In this document: piece after piece, positions 42,890 to 56,110 of the stretch
Layout of the letters: each line of letters opens with the position of its first letter
Position numbering within the stretch: position 1 is the stretch's first letter
Assembly (NCBI GenBank): GCA_914767715.1
Contig: OU612065.1
Coordinates: 16,430,001-16,494,000 of the forward strand
Direction: 5' to 3'
Length of the DNA: 64,000 bases
Source of the DNA: Membranipora membranacea
Lineage: Eukaryota; Bryozoa; Gymnolaemata; Cheilostomatida; Membraniporidae
Made by a program: the position numbers and the translations under genes
The notes under the pieces: generated by a model
The model's database searches: none
What the model was told of the DNA's origin: nothing
The model's input: the letters and a program-made list of their open reading frames with translations, nothing else

Positions 42890-43225
42890 CCATATATCTC
42901 TGTAAAAGGGGTAGCCACTTATGACTATTACCCATCCGGCAGTGTTAACTGGCCACCCATTTCATCTTGTATTAATCTTGAAGTGTGACTGTCCCAAACC
43001 CATCCATGGTTGCCAAATACCCATCCAGATGGGCTTGGAGCAGCAGGCTTAATACTTGCTTTGACCACTTCATCTGGATGGGTTTGTCGCCTGATGATGA
43101 GTGACCACAACCAATCTTCTTCTGTTACCAATTGGCCTCGGTCAAAAATTCAGATGCCTTACATGCAACCTGATGCCTCATTTGGCAATCACAGGATGCA
43201 ATGCGGACATGTGGCGGTAGCAGTG
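42890..43225. repeat. Dispersed repeat, copy A
   Basis: Closely matches 58625-59150 in the same orientation. Shared blocks include ATATCTC near the start, TTAATCTTGAAGTGTGACTG, ATGGGCTTGGAGCAG, and GTCGCCTGATGATGAGTGAC. Inside are several CCATCCAGATGGG-type near-palindromes. No protein is encoded. It lies just upstream of the PRDM start codon, so it may sit in or near that promoter. Confidence 0.5.
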
Positions 43226-43636
43226 AGTATCAACTGATTGTTGAGTTAGTAATTAGACACTGACAGCTGCAGAACAACAAAGCAAAGGCTAGTATCAAAT
43301 TGGGCCCCTAAGACTTGCGCGCCTGTGCTTTTGTCCATAGAATGTATCAAAAACTGTGGTTGTTACAGGTGGTTGATACAGGACATTGAAAAAATACAAG
43401 CTGCAAGGCCCAGGAGCCAACCCCACCCCACCCTATTTATGTATATACATGAGTATGAACTATCTATGAATGTGTGTTTGTTGAGTCAAACAAAAAGTAG
43501 TGTAAAATTCCTGGTGAGACTAAACCAAGAAAAATTTATATAAATTATTCAATTTGAACTTCCACATAATAGGTGAATGCAAAATGGAGTAATGGAGTAT
43601 GGATAGAGGATACAGAGAAACTCAAACAATCAGAAA

Positions 43637-43823
43637 GCATAATTATCAGAATTCTTTATTTTGAGTCCTAGTTGGGTGCATGCTGAATGACATAGAATTC
43701 AAAATATAGGTCAAGTAGAGATTTAAAGGTAAAGTGAAAGCGCGTCCATATGCACATGTAACGCTTTCACTTTCATTCCATTACTATGCTGTAAATGGTG
43801 TTCTATGTCATTTGTAATTATGC
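43637..43823. repeat. MITE-like inverted-repeat element
   Basis: Nested inverted blocks: GCATAATTA (near 43637) with TAATTATGC (near 43815), AATGACATAGAA (43686-43697) with TTCTATGTCATT (43801-43812), and AAAGTGAAAGCG (about 43731) with CGCTTTCACTTT (about 43761). The whole could fold into one long hairpin. Non-coding. Confidence 0.5.
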
Positions 43824-44099
43824 TCTTCGAGGGTGAGCATGGCAGAGAGACAAAACATCAGGAATTGTAGTACAGGCAGCTGTGAAAGGCCCATTGGATG
43901 TATTGTTACACAATTTGAAATGACCTTATTTGGCAGCATGAAAGAGAGCTTCAACATCAGTTTGGTGTATATTTCAGGAGAAGATATTTGATGATAGTCT
44001 AAATCTGGTCGTGGTGAGTGAGATTAAATGTATCATGAAGCATTTGGTTGCAGAGCATATAGCCTCTGGTCCAACCAGTAGTTGTGCACAAATGTGCGA

Positions 44100-44330
44100 T
44101 CCTGTGGTTGTGGCTGAATCATCCAGCTATTGCACATACCCACCAGCCAGGTGGTTGGCCTGGTGGGAGGGGTCCTAGCATAGGTGATTATTCAATCACC
44201 CATCATCACAGTGACAGCCCAATTCTGATGTGACATATGCAGCTGTATCATTTGTTGCAGTGAACATTTACTTTACCAATCCAGATGGGCTTGTAACAGC
44301 CATCTGCTCTGAAGTGAGATGAAGTAATTT
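44100..44330. repeat. GATGGG-type degenerate repeat
   Basis: Contains blocks such as CCAATCCAGATGGGCTTGTAACAGC, of the same kind as in the repeats at 42.9 and 58.6 kb. Too diverged to delimit well. Confidence 0.5.
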
Positions 44331-44334
44331 ATAA

Positions 44335-44545
44335 ATAAACGCTGCTATGGTGAAGTAGAGACTGATATGGCAGTTTACATCAACATTCATCCGCATCCTG
44401 GCAGTACTAGAAGGCACAGCTAACAGTACACTGACCTCAACAAAAAGAGCTTCTTTTCTTCCACCGCTAAATTGTGGAGTAACCTTTTTTGTGACTCTTT
44501 GATACTTGTAGATCCCACTGTGGCAAGTTAAGGCTCCAGCAAATG
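44335..44545 (+). mobile_element. LINE 3' fragment
   Basis: Closely similar to part of the larger LINE remnant at 59390-59590 (minus strand there). Shared words are GTAGAGACTGA, CATCCTGGCAGT, CTAGAAGGCACA and CTTTGATACTTGTAGATCC. This is the C-terminal end of a reverse transcriptase frame and is too short and broken to be functional. Confidence 0.5.
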
Positions 44546-47500
44546 GTGAAAATCTGGTTATACAATTTATGACACGGACTGATTACCAAAAAATGAGCCT
44601 GAGCAACTCTGGAACCATCACCAGAAGATGCAATTACTCTCCCAATATCAAGCAAGTAAGCATCGAAACAAAGCCGACTGACGTTAAAAAACTCATCTGG
44701 TTGGGATGGAAACCCGTTGAAATGGGTGGCCAGACAACAATACCGGATCATAGGTTTTATTCATGAACGGATAGCCTTTTTTGGGATGCTTGGTAATTTG
44801 CAATTAACCAACCCAATTTTTATGAAAATATCATAGGATGGTTGCATTTCTTTGGACTGCCACATTGGTTTACCATATTGCGCTCTTTTGAACTGTGGTA
44901 TTAGAAGTATCGTATCATTTCAATCTGCTTATAGGTAGATACTTGATCGCATATGAAAGATATTATCATGTCCTTGTTTGTTTACATTCTGGCTCTACAT
45001 GTCAATCATGCAGTATGGGGGAGGGGATTGGGTTCAACCCCATTGAGGTCTGCTGTCTTCTGGATTCTGTTGGTACTCCGGGTTTGCCCCTTGTCGCTTG
45101 CAAACTTGGCTCTTTAGATATATTCAAAGCCGTATTTTACAGCCCTTAGACACCTCCGGACATAGGCCTACCTCGACTCATTTTCATGTAAAACAAATCT
45201 CTTGCAGTAATGCAGAGATATTGCAAAATACAATCCAATAATTTCCACACTACTAAGGCAAAATTGTGCCTTGATGTAGCCAGCTTATCGCAAACAATCT
45301 CTCAATTGGTTTCACTTCCAATAATAAGCACATGTCTCAAATCTCTGCTGGAACTTTCCTGATCGCAAACAGTGTTTCTTGCAAGAGCAAATTGTCATAT
45401 GAAACTGTCCTAGTTTGCAACAGTTTTTGCGCGCTTCATACTATCTAGTAACTTATCTGTGATGATATGACACAGATGCGAAAACTTAAGACCCAAAATC
45501 ATACAAATTCCTACAAATCACAAACCCTGATGGCCTACCCTGTAAATTATCGAAACACATGGTAATTTTGATTGGTATTATCAGTACTTTTCAAATCAAA
45601 GGCACTGTTTGTTTTGTTTATTGAGTTTGAATCTATTGTCTCAGGTGCCTTCGGTGATGAATCAATTCATTATATCACTATTGTTCTATTACCATTCATG
45701 TCAGCAATGATATCATCTAGCTTCCTGACACAAATGTGTTATATTTGTGTGTAAGGAAGTTAATCCTACTTTCAAACATTTCATCTTAATTAGTAATTTC
45801 AACAAACAATGACAATGCATCAGTTAAAATCTTTTATCTACCCCCAGAAATTGTTTGTTAGGCAGATAGCACACCTACATCATAAGTTGTATGATCATGC
45901 TTTCATGATTTACAAATACACTGACAATGAGTACGGCCATGAAAAATTTTGGGCTGTGAATTTGTGACTGGCATTGTTCTGGCAGCCTATAACTGTGGCT
46001 ATCAGTGCCCAACACTGTTCTATGTTGTATTGACCCTTTCTTGGTATCCAATGTATTAAAAAAGGCAATAGGAATCTTACTTCTTTAGATGGCAAGATTG
46101 TATGGGGTTTTTCAGTTTAGGGGTCTGCAGATGCATTATTCATATTTTCGGCGCTTATAGTAGATCATCAATGAATAACCACTGTATACTGAATCTGGGT
46201 TATTGTGTTTCATATATTACAACATCAAAATGTTTCTTTATAATCATACAACTAGACCACACTGAAGGAAATTCTTCATCTTATATTAATATGAGGCAAA
46301 CTTTGAGTTTTTAGATCACATTCCTTAATCCCCTAAAGTGCCTGAGTGAGTTGAACCCAAAATCCTGAGTAGCTCAGAGATCAAGAATGACCTATCCAAT
46401 CACAGGCAGCAGGAACCTTATATCGCCTGCCTCCCCGTCACAAATTTATATTGCCTATCGATCAGTGCAATTCAGCTCGACGCCTGGTAATGGTGTAGAA
46501 GAATATTCTTTGTTAAAACTTAGACAAAAATCCGTGACAATCACTCAAACATACCCTTTGATGTACAAGAGAATAAGACCGAGAAATCTTCATACAAACC
46601 TGACGCTGTTGTTGCCTTCTCTAAGTCCCTATCATATTCATATTGCAGATGATGCTGCAAGAACTAGCTGTGGGGTAGAGACGTTAATTTAAAAGAATAA
46701 GATCGAGAGTAGGATTCTCAGGTCGAGATATGATATCCCCAGCAGTATAGCTAGTAATTGTAAACAGGTAACACATAAGTGCTAACATCATGTGACTGTA
46801 GATTCTCTGTGTGACCTTGTTTCAGTCAACAACAACAGCAGATAACAGACATTTGCTGATCAATACCATGGGAAATCACAAATCCGTTTATGAAAACTGT
46901 TAAGTATGCTTTTGTTCAGAACAATTGGTGAATCTTGCCCTCTGCTCATCACTGAAGTCTTCGTTCAGAGTTATCCTGACATGGCCAAAGAGCAGATAAC
47001 AACCAATAAATGATAAAAACTTTATAAAAAATTAAATTAAATTTAAGGAGAAGATTATTTACATGGAGAAAAAAATCTCCTCTTTGGAATAATTAGTAAA
47101 CGTAATAAGATCTGAAGACATACATTGGTTTTCATTGTGTTTTGTATTATCAGGATGGTATCGTTATGGGTGAAGTATTCCGATAGCACGAACTGGTGTT
47201 GTTGGAACCAACAGGATGGCCCAGGATTGGTCCAGACTCAATTACCCTCCGAAGGTAAGCATAACCATCCCACTGAGTGAGTTCTGGTAATAAGACCTAC
47301 AAATGAGGAATTGTTTGTCATTGTATTACCAAAGAAAGTTAACCTTTGCAATCAAATATGATGTCCAGGAGCATGAACAGCCAATAAGCAAAATCACAAC
47401 CTATATATGTGTGCTCAGACACTGCACAGGTTGCTGGTTGTTACAATCCATTATCAACCATAGCCCACAGTTGATGTAATAATGGAATGCCACTACCAAC

Positions 47501-48150
47501 AACTAGCCGCATCTGGAAGAAGAGATAGTCTAGACAACAGAAAAATTCTGGATGGTTTATTTACTGGAATTGAGGTTGCGAAGTACATCATTAATTTTCT
47601 CAGCTGTATTCATCTTGGCACAATCATTGAATCCATATCGAATTGGTATTCAAGCTGCTCTTAATTCATTCTCAGTCTGCTCATAACCTTTATTTCGTTT
47701 TAAAAGTAAATATAAAATTGTTGATTATCTATAGCTTCATTTTTTCCATAGCTGTTTCACTTTTCCTTGTTCTTGACCTGGTGGTTTAATCGTGAGAAAA
47801 TAAGCATCATTTGTTTTGCCGAAGTAACCCTCAATTTTATTGCCTTTCAGATTAATACTAGTGGTATATGGCTAACAGAACAAACATTGCAGAGGAAACA
47901 GAAGAGAACAAAATTATCTAAAAAAAAACTCCAAACATTGTGTTGTCATGTCTGGTATACTTATTTACTTATTCAATGCAAAGCGCCTAATCTATTTTTT
48001 ATTTTTTCTATTTCAATCATTTTAGTAATTCATGGATTTAAGCTCATTCGTTATCACTTTATAACTTATAACGTATGAATAACATAAATTGCAAAAACTT
48101 AAATTTTAGAAATAATCATTCACCTTACAGAATTTCCTGCACATATATTA
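44546..48150. other. Gene-poor region, nothing recognised
   Basis: AT-rich DNA without a supportable exon, RNA gene or repeat. The open frame at 46387-46692 (plus) has no domain and lacks splice context. Confidence 0.5.
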
Positions 48151-48159
48151 AAATTATTA

Positions 48160-50265
48160 TGACTAAATGCTGTAAATCATTGACATATTCGATATTACTG
48201 CTTGATCATTTTGAAATAAACTGAGCCAAATAGAATAAATCTGCAAATCTATGTTAAATAACACATAACACAATATTAGTGAGGTAGTGGACAACTAACT
48301 CACTAAAAATGATTGTGATGGCCTTAGTATGCTTCAATCAGGTACTAGATGCTTTTGAATTGATGTTAGCTTCTAGGCATCACTGTAAAAACCGATTCAT
48401 TCATGTTTGAGTTCCCGGTATTGTCTACGACACCCCATCCTCTCAAATGACACTTGCCAGAAACCCCCCGAACCTCTCTGCTTGACACACCTCAAGTTTT
48501 CTACACATATAAGAAGTTATGGGATTAATTAAGTGCTGTCAATGACAGATTCAGACTTTGATACCACTGCTTGTTTAGCGTGGAAAAGTAAGCCAAGTAG
48601 ACTCATCCTTCAAATCTATGTTATGTAACAATATATAAGACGACATCATAGACTTATTAATAATTATTAAGTTTATGGACCACATAGATTTGGCTGGTCT
48701 GATTAAAGAGGGGACAACTCACTCATATAAGACCATTTTTGGTGACCCTCGTCTGTATTTATCAGGTAGTTTGGGACAAGTTCTTGTTTTAATCAAGAAC
48801 TAGAACCTCTTGAATGAATGTTAGCTTCATTACATTGCTGTAAAAATATGTTGGGCATAGTATCAGTTCCCCTTACAGCCTGCATCATCCCCTATACTCC
48901 TCGTTGACACCAGCTGGAAACCACCCAAACCCCTCAGGTTGACTCACTACAATTAACAAAATAACTACTGTTATCCATAGATTCGGACTGTGTTTGATAT
49001 GATTGATACCACTTTTTGTTCATCAGGAAAAAAACGCAAGCCGAGTAGGGGAGTTCATTAATATAAGTCCTCAAATCTACATAGGATGACATAGATTTGG
49101 GGTTTTGAGCAAAGAGGGAAAGCTCACTCAAAATGTTGAATGTGTCCATGGTCTGTTTCCAGATTTAGAACCTTCTGAATCAATTTTAGCTTCAAACTTA
49201 GTTCACGGTGCAAATGCAAGCTCCTCTGATTCAGACTTTGTTTGATACCATTCCTTGTTTAGTGTGAAAATGGTAAGCCAAGTAGACTGAATCTTTAAAT
49301 CTATGTAAAATAACACTATATAGGATGACATAGATTTTGTTATTTGATCAAAGAGGGGACAACTCACTCATATCAAATCAACTTTGGCATCCCTCTTCTG
49401 TGTTAATCAGTGAGTTTGGGACAAGCTCCTGCTTTAATCAAGCACTACAACCTCTTGAATGGGCGTAATCTTCAATGCATTGCTGTAAAAATAAGTTTTT
49501 ATCCATCATAAGGGCGTTGTATCAGTTCCTCTTACAGCCCGCAACACCTCTTATCCTCCTTGATGACCCCAGCTGGAAACAACCCAAACCTCTCGAGTCT
49601 GGGCTTGACTCACCACATATACATAATAATTAATACAATGAATTGCTTTAAATCACAGATTCAGACTGTGTTTTTATATCATCGATTGTTCATCGGAAAA
49701 AAAAGTAAGCCGAGTAGACTAAGTCCTCAAATCTATGTTAAATAACACTATATATGATGACATAGATTTGGCTGTTTTATCAAAGAGGGGACAACTCACT
49801 CATATGAAAACATTTTTGGTGTTCCTCGTCTGTATTAATCAGGGAGTTTGGGACCAACTCTCTGTATTAATCAAGCACTACAACCTTTTGAATGAATGTA
49901 AACCTAAATGTATTGCTGTAAAAATATTTCATATGTACCATTTAGGCATTGGGTCAGTTCCCCTCGCAGCCCGCGACATCCCCTATCCTCCTCGATGAGA
50001 CCACCTGGAAACCCCCCGAACCCCTGAGCTTGACTCACTACATATACATAAAAATTAATACGATTAATTGCTGTAAATCACAGATTCAGACTGTGTTTGA
50101 TATGTTTGATACCGCTGTTTGTTCATCGGAGAAAAATCAAGCTGAAAAGACTAAGTCCCCAAATCTATGTAAAATAACACTACTTAGGATGACATAGATT
50201 TGGATGTTTGGATCAAAGAGGAGACAACAACCTCAACATATCGAATGAGTCCCTAGGATGTTTCA
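48160..50265. repeat. Tandem array, about 430-base unit, about five copies
   Basis: Landmarks recur at about 48265, 48700, 49088, 49330, 49762 and 50193, at intervals of about 435, 390, 240, 432 and 431 bases. Full units are therefore about 430 bases and one or two are shortened. Each unit carries GGACAACTCACTCATAT, ATTGCTGTAAAAATA, CAGATTCAGACTGTGTTTG, AAGCCGAGTAGACT, and a hairpin formed by CAAATCTATG and CATAGATTTG. No unit has a conserved open frame across copies. It is a satellite or an array of a small element; no centromere claim is possible from this window. Confidence 0.5.
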
Positions 50266-50564
50266 ATCAAGATTAAGAACCTTTTGAACCAAGATTAGCT
50301 ATCAAACTTAATACCAGGTGCAACTGCAAGCTCCTCTGAACCACCTGTACCTGGTTCGATACAGTATATTTTTTACTATTGGTAGTTGTCTACTCCTTCC
50401 TATGCTGGCCAATTCTATGTCTTCTACTTGAAATCTATGTTTGTTATGATCACGTGTCAAAAATATTGACCTAATTCGCGAATTCTTTTGAAAATAGCAT
50501 TCACCTCCTAGTTGATCTTTCAAAGCTTTGCCTGTGAACTGATTGTTTTATACCAATGTCGGGG

Positions 50565-50660
50565 AAGTGGGTGTAAATCTTGGGTGCAGGTCTATGTTCC
50601 GTATGGGTCTATGTTCCGCTGATTTTTGGGTCTTTAGTCCGCTGCTCCTGCCTATACTCA
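50565..50660 (+). repeat. Dispersed repeat, GTCTATGTTCCG type, copy A
   Basis: Contains GGTCTATGTTCCG twice and then GTCTTTAGTCCGCTG. The same block, inverted and diverged, is at 62140-62240, showing a dispersed repeat. Non-coding. Confidence 0.5.
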
Positions 50661-50970
50661 ATGCCCATATTATGTTTCGCCCCAACTGATACTTGATAAC
50701 TCCAAAAAAAGGCAACTCCCTATATTAAAAAAGAGAATACAGGGAGAGTGGGAATCATAGCAAAACCCAACTGTTATCAATGAACCAATGAGTTGGTAAT
50801 ACACTTGAGCTCAACCATTTAAGTTAGGTTTGGCAATATGCCTTATCTTCTCATGGGATTTATCAACCTTGACAAAAGTTAGCATCACGCCATTTTTAAT
50901 AACCGATGGAATTTGCATTACAAAAATTTATGCTGTTCTGAATGGGCATTAAAAACAGGCGCTGGCAACA

Positions 50971-51080
50971 GGTGTTGTAAGACGTGTGGCCTGTGCTGTA
51001 TGGGACACGTCTTACAGCACTCAAGGCCTATACAGTTTTGTTGTGTTCCATACAGCACCTGCCACAGGTCTTATAACACC
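50971..51080. repeat. Nested inverted repeats, competing hairpins
   Basis: An outer pair of about 37 bases (50971-51007 with 51044-51080) matches at all but a few positions. Inside it, GTAAGACGTGT (50977-50987) is a perfect complement of ACACGTCTTAC (51005-51015), and GTGCTGTATGG (50993-51003) of CCATACAGCAC (51049-51059). The left arm can therefore pair in two exclusive ways. No gene is nearby. Confidence 0.5.
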
Positions 51081-52221
51081 CATTGCACCTCAGGAAGTTG
51101 TATGAGTGTTTAATGGAACTGAGTACTTAAAATGCATTTAGTACGCAACACTGCCTGCACCATCAAACTCTCTAATATGATATTTTTTATAAGATTGGGG
51201 ACACAGTTGAAACTAACAGTTGGACAGCATATCGAACGGCAAAGTTCTGTTGAAATACAGATCTGATAATTTCACGCTGGTTATCGTTATGCCGGCTGTT
51301 GCTGCCGAGTGGTGAAGCCTTTTTAGAAAAATCCTGACAAACAAACGTTGCTCAAAATCCTCGCTCCTTAAGTCTTTCAATTTAGACAAATTCATTTCCA
51401 AATTGTCCATTCAGAATATGGTTCCATCATCCAGTAAGCAATATGACTTGCAATTTGACATGTTACAGGCGGAATAATCAGATAGCGATTTTAATGCTTT
51501 TTAATCAAACACCAGTTGTCTCCTCTCTCTCCATGGATAGACAACTAGCTGATAATTATAATAATAAAAATTCATTATTAAAAACACTCGTAAAAATTTT
51601 TGATTACTAGACATTCAACATTCAACATTATCAATATAAATCGTTTTCATTGATACTTATCACTGAGTTAAATGAAAAATCTAGCTTAGAATTATTATGA
51701 ATAGCTTGTCAACTTTAGTGACTTAAGCGGTAAAATGCCTCTTTTTGCAGGCGAAAAGATGGTACACAATTATTATATTGTTAAGCAGTGAAACAGGAAA
51801 AGTTCCATCTAACATTTGATGTTTTTTGATGTGACTGCAATTATAATAGTATAATCAATGAGTTTTCAAACACTAAATCAACAGTTTGTGTTATCATAGT
51901 CTCTGAGAGAAAGGTTTCAGAGATAGGCACACTCTCTAATGTAGCTCAGCCACTCTAAAAATCACCCGCAAAAAATTGTCTCGCTTCTATTCCTAAGTAC
52001 ATAAAAAATGTCATGAGACTGTTTGGAAATAAGGTAACCGGTTCACACATATTCTGAACTGGGTAAAAACTGATCCAATATAATTGAACAGTGAAAACGT
52101 ATTTAATCGATAAAATCAATCTACACTTTTTCCCATGTTTTGAATTCAGAGTTTTGGCCCCTTATCAGTTAGGAGCGGAATGATTCAAGGACCATACATG
52201 TTCCTCTGTTATAGATTTGTA

Positions 52222-52256
<35 letters not shown>

Positions 52257-54070
52257 GATATATATACACATAGTATTTATATGAAACTTAACTCTACAAC
52301 AATGGACTAATTGGGTTTCCCTAGATCATGTTTATGAATGAATGTGATAGGTTACCAAAAGTTGAGATGTAGGAATTATGTTTATTAAGTTTTTGAGATA
52401 TAAATTAAATATTGAGGAGGGGCACCTTGTTTATATCAGTCAACATGGTAATGAATATGCGGAATGTTTTCAGATTTACCATGTTATCACTGTTAACAAT
52501 ATACTGTTACCCCTACAGATGTCACAGCTATTGGGGGTAGTTACATGTTGAGTTGGTGAACTGAAAAATCTAGAACCTGACAAGACCAAACTCATGAGTA
52601 CTAGTGCTGCGGATCTGTATTTTTTATATCATAACAACATCATCCCCGTTTACTGTTGGAATTGTCCAAACAGTGTGATCATGAATTTACGACAGGCGAG
52701 CTCTATGTTAAAAGTATGCATGTAATTGCAGTAATTATTGACAGGGCACAATTAAACTAAGACAATCTGCTTGAAAGAGACAGCTGACAGCGCAACCTTG
52801 ATGGTGAGCTTTCTGGTCAAGGAACCTGATATGAGCGCCCCTACATTTCTTTTCTTGTTTGAATATGAACTTGCTTGACATGAAGGAAACATTGTTGCTG
52901 CCGATTTTTGCTCTGATCTGTTTCATTTTATTGTTTAATTTTAAATATACGGAGGCGTGTATATTGAAAATTAGATCATTTTTGGAAGTAGAAACTCTTT
53001 TTATGATGATCTCTGCAATCAATAGATTCAGCAACACTAGCTGAAAAAGTTGCCAAGTTGAAGATGTATCATTTACCAATCGTCATTTGATTATAGAACC
53101 ATGGTATAACTTATCATATCAATTTGAATCACAAGGTACTGGTGTGAGTGTATTTGTAGATTTCAAGATCAAAGAAACTAATAAAAATCAAACGCGATAC
53201 TAGAACAACGCTAAAATTGCAAGAATCAAATCTACTCATTGGATCGAACGAAACCATGAACAGGTCTTCAAGAAGCTCAAGCCGGAGTAGTGTATCTGGT
53301 TGCTCATTTTAATACATGAAGATTTTTTGCAAGGGTCATTTCAGGTAAACAGTATCACCTACTTAACTCGACAACTCTGCTGTTTGCTGCGTCGCAAATG
53401 ATGCTGGTGGTGGCGTCAAAACCATTTTGATTGCACAGTGAAGTGCATTGAATTCAATTCAATTTCTCTCAATTTTTTCTAGACCACATAACGCTATACT
53501 TTGGCACCCTGCAGCGAATATAACATAATACCCTGATGTAGTATATTTTTTGATGTTGTAGAGGTGCTCCAAAACCGGGGCAAATCCATTGGAGAAGGCC
53601 ATCATTAACATACATAATATGAAAAACAATTCAAGTTCCCAGGTTTCAGATATCAATTGTCATTTAATGAGGTTGTATTTTACGACATGGTGAGCTATGT
53701 TGGAATTGAAAGATCAGTAGTTCTTCTATAATATCTCAATAAGCAAAAATCAATGCCCATAATGCGGCAGACGAAATACATGTAATGTCTGATTGCCAAA
53801 ACTATGTTTATAAAAGCAATTTCACATGATACTTTTTTATGTATACCCGAACATAATTTAGGTTCTTACTCCTTAGATGGCTGCAAGTGCGAGTTTGTGG
53901 CATCACATTACAACTATTCACTTTGGTTTGATAATGTTTGTAAGGAATTTGATGATGTGATGCCTCAAACTTGCATATACAGCTATCTGAGCACTTTTAA
54001 CGCATCAGAATGTCTCTTGAAGTACAAATTGGAGTTGTCTGCTACGGGTTGTTGAGCAGACAATCTGAAA
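51081..54070. other. Gene-poor region with an AT microsatellite
   Basis: No coding region is supported. A simple TA repeat of about 34 bases lies at 52217-52250. Frames at 52735-53079 (minus) and 53804-54055 (plus) show no domain. Confidence 0.5.
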
Positions 54071-54079
54071 GAAGCTTGG

Positions 54080-54870
54080 CTTTAGCTGCACAGCATATTC
54101 CCGAGATCAATTGCTGCGGGACTCAGGCCAAAAGCAAGAGCTAAAATTGACAAAAATTTGTCGTTGGGTGATAGCTCGGCCACCAGACTACCTGTCGAGC
54201 AGCTCTGCAGGTTTAGCAGTACCCTGGTGTCCAGCATGTGCATGTGCAATATAGGCACTACGCAAACTAGCAGGTACATCAAGTCTATCATTAAACATGA
54301 GACATCCTTTGTACCCGGGCAATTTATGACTGCTTGTTTCTTCGCCAACCCTCGACCAAATACTGCTTGAATTTAACTGCGACATCGTCAGTCACGGTGG
54401 CTTCAAACGCCTCTATTTCATGTATATCAGGGACTAAGTCCTCACAAATACTGTCAATAAAGTACTCAACAGCTGCACAGTGCTTCACACTGGCTGCACT
54501 GTAAGCCTCGTTGGGTCGGCTCAAACTATCGGCAACAAACATCTTAACACCAAAATTTTTATATCCATACCTCATTATCCTCATTTTGAACCTTTGCACC
54601 CTCGGTGGTAGATCACTCAGATCTTTACCACCTAGAATTTGTACCAAGGGTTTATGGACCGTTTCAACTTCAAACTTTCGACCTATCATATACTAGTCAA
54701 ACTGCCCACATGATGACAAGAGTTTCCTTCTCTACCATCGAAGAGCGTGTCTAAGTGTCAGTCATCTTACGCGAGGCATATTCCAATGGTTGCCAGATAT
54801 CTTTACCAGATTCCTGGAGCAAAACAGCACCAAACGCGCTGGATATTGATAACAATCGCAACTTGCATAT
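54080..54870 (-). pseudogene. Decayed Ty3/gypsy-type retrotransposon fragment (RNase H to integrase start)
   Basis: Reading on the minus strand, the order is an RNase H segment (GAVLLQESGKDIWQPLEYAS), then HKPLVQILGGKDLSDLPPRV with the ADSLSRP end, then AHAHAGHQGTAK from the integrase zinc-binding region. A stop codon interrupts the early part and the last part is in a different frame, so it is broken. Neither the rest of pol nor long terminal repeats were found. This is an old retroelement remnant, not a working gene. Confidence 0.5.
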
Positions 54871-55769
54871 TATTAGGAAGTTGCTTAGTCCTTGGTTTAA
54901 AAAAGACAAAATTTTGGTTATCCATCACTCATTACATTGTATTGAAGCTGTTATACTTTATCAAAACACACCATAAAATAATCGTATAAAATGAATTTTA
55001 AGCTTTATTCTCAGGGAGAGGAATAAATAATTACCGGAAAATACATTTGAGGTTTGGCCGAGATCTATGGGAGCACAGAGGATAGAGTTCCATTTTCCCC
55101 TATGGGGATTATATAAAAATTATGGAAATGGACCAAAATATAAATCCTCGTTCTTAAATCATTATAAATGGCTACAACGCCCATTAATTTTTTTTAAATC
55201 ACAACACTGATGCTTCAGTAGGTGTGGTTATTTGTTTGCTTGTAGCTGGTGAATGGTTTCTTTAAGATGCTCTGTCTTTCTATGGCAGTCTAAAAAATAA
55301 ATAAAGATTACAATATCCAGAAAGCTAGCTGCAACATTGATTGGCATCGCAAAGCAGCCAGAAAAATAACTATTAGTATTAGGTTATTATGGGATTATCA
55401 TGTTAAAGGTGCTATGCAATAACTAGCCACTAAAGATGCATGTAGTTTTAGCTACCGAGTGGGTACTAGTGTAAAATTAGGTCATTAGGTCATTTTGTGT
55501 ATAGGTTTGTCATAATTATCTATATGGGTATTTCTATCCCTTGTCCGATATGAGGGAGGGTAGTGGTGTGAGACTGCACATTTCAGAGAGGTAATTGACA
55601 CCCTAACTCGAAGACTGTTAGACAATTTTTTCTTTCATGTGTGTTTATTGCTAGAGATAAAATTGATAACATATATAGATAAAGTTCAATTGAGTATGAC
55701 TCAGAGAAAGGCAAAAAAAGATTTAATCAAAAATTGTGGATAATTGCAATAGAAACATGTCAAAAGCAA

Positions 55770-56110
55770 AGGGACAGTCTTATAGCCTGCGCTAGGGCGT
55801 AGACAGCCCAATTGTAAAGCTTGAAGGTCAAATACGAGACACACGTACAGGACAAGTGCCCCTTCCAGCTGCAGTCATCACTGCCCCCCAGACAGGAAGC
55901 CAGTGGGTAAAAACAACGGTAATACAGGTCAACCATTGTTTTGCTATCAAAATAAGGGAGAGCTGCCCTAATCAATGTTAAAATTAGGTTGAATTTTCGG
56001 CAGTGGTCAACGAGGTAATTCATATCAGTTATATTAGAGTCAAGAATAATGCCTAAAAAATTGTGTTTTACAGCTGAGATCAATTTTATATTCCGCCAAA
56101 ACAATTTGCT
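55770..56110 (-). pseudogene. LINE reverse transcriptase fragment, C-terminal part
   Basis: The frame contains HNFLGIILDSNITDMNYLVD and then DLYYRCFYPLASCLGG, the pattern of the post-catalytic part of LINE reverse transcriptases. It then drifts out of similarity, indicating a frameshift. No catalytic YADD segment is included. Confidence 0.5.

Noticed and set aside
46387-46692. 101-residue open frame on plus strand
   Set aside because: No domain or flanking exon signals; isolated in repeat-rich DNA.
47767-48078. 103-residue open frame with a hydrophobic end
   Set aside because: AT-rich composition and no supporting context; hydrophobicity is expected from T-rich codons.
48160-50265. Repeat array considered as CRISPR
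   Set aside because: Units are long, diverged and without short exact repeats and unique spacers; the setting is an animal genome.
52735-53079. 114-residue open frame on minus strand
   Set aside because: No recognisable motif and no exon partner.
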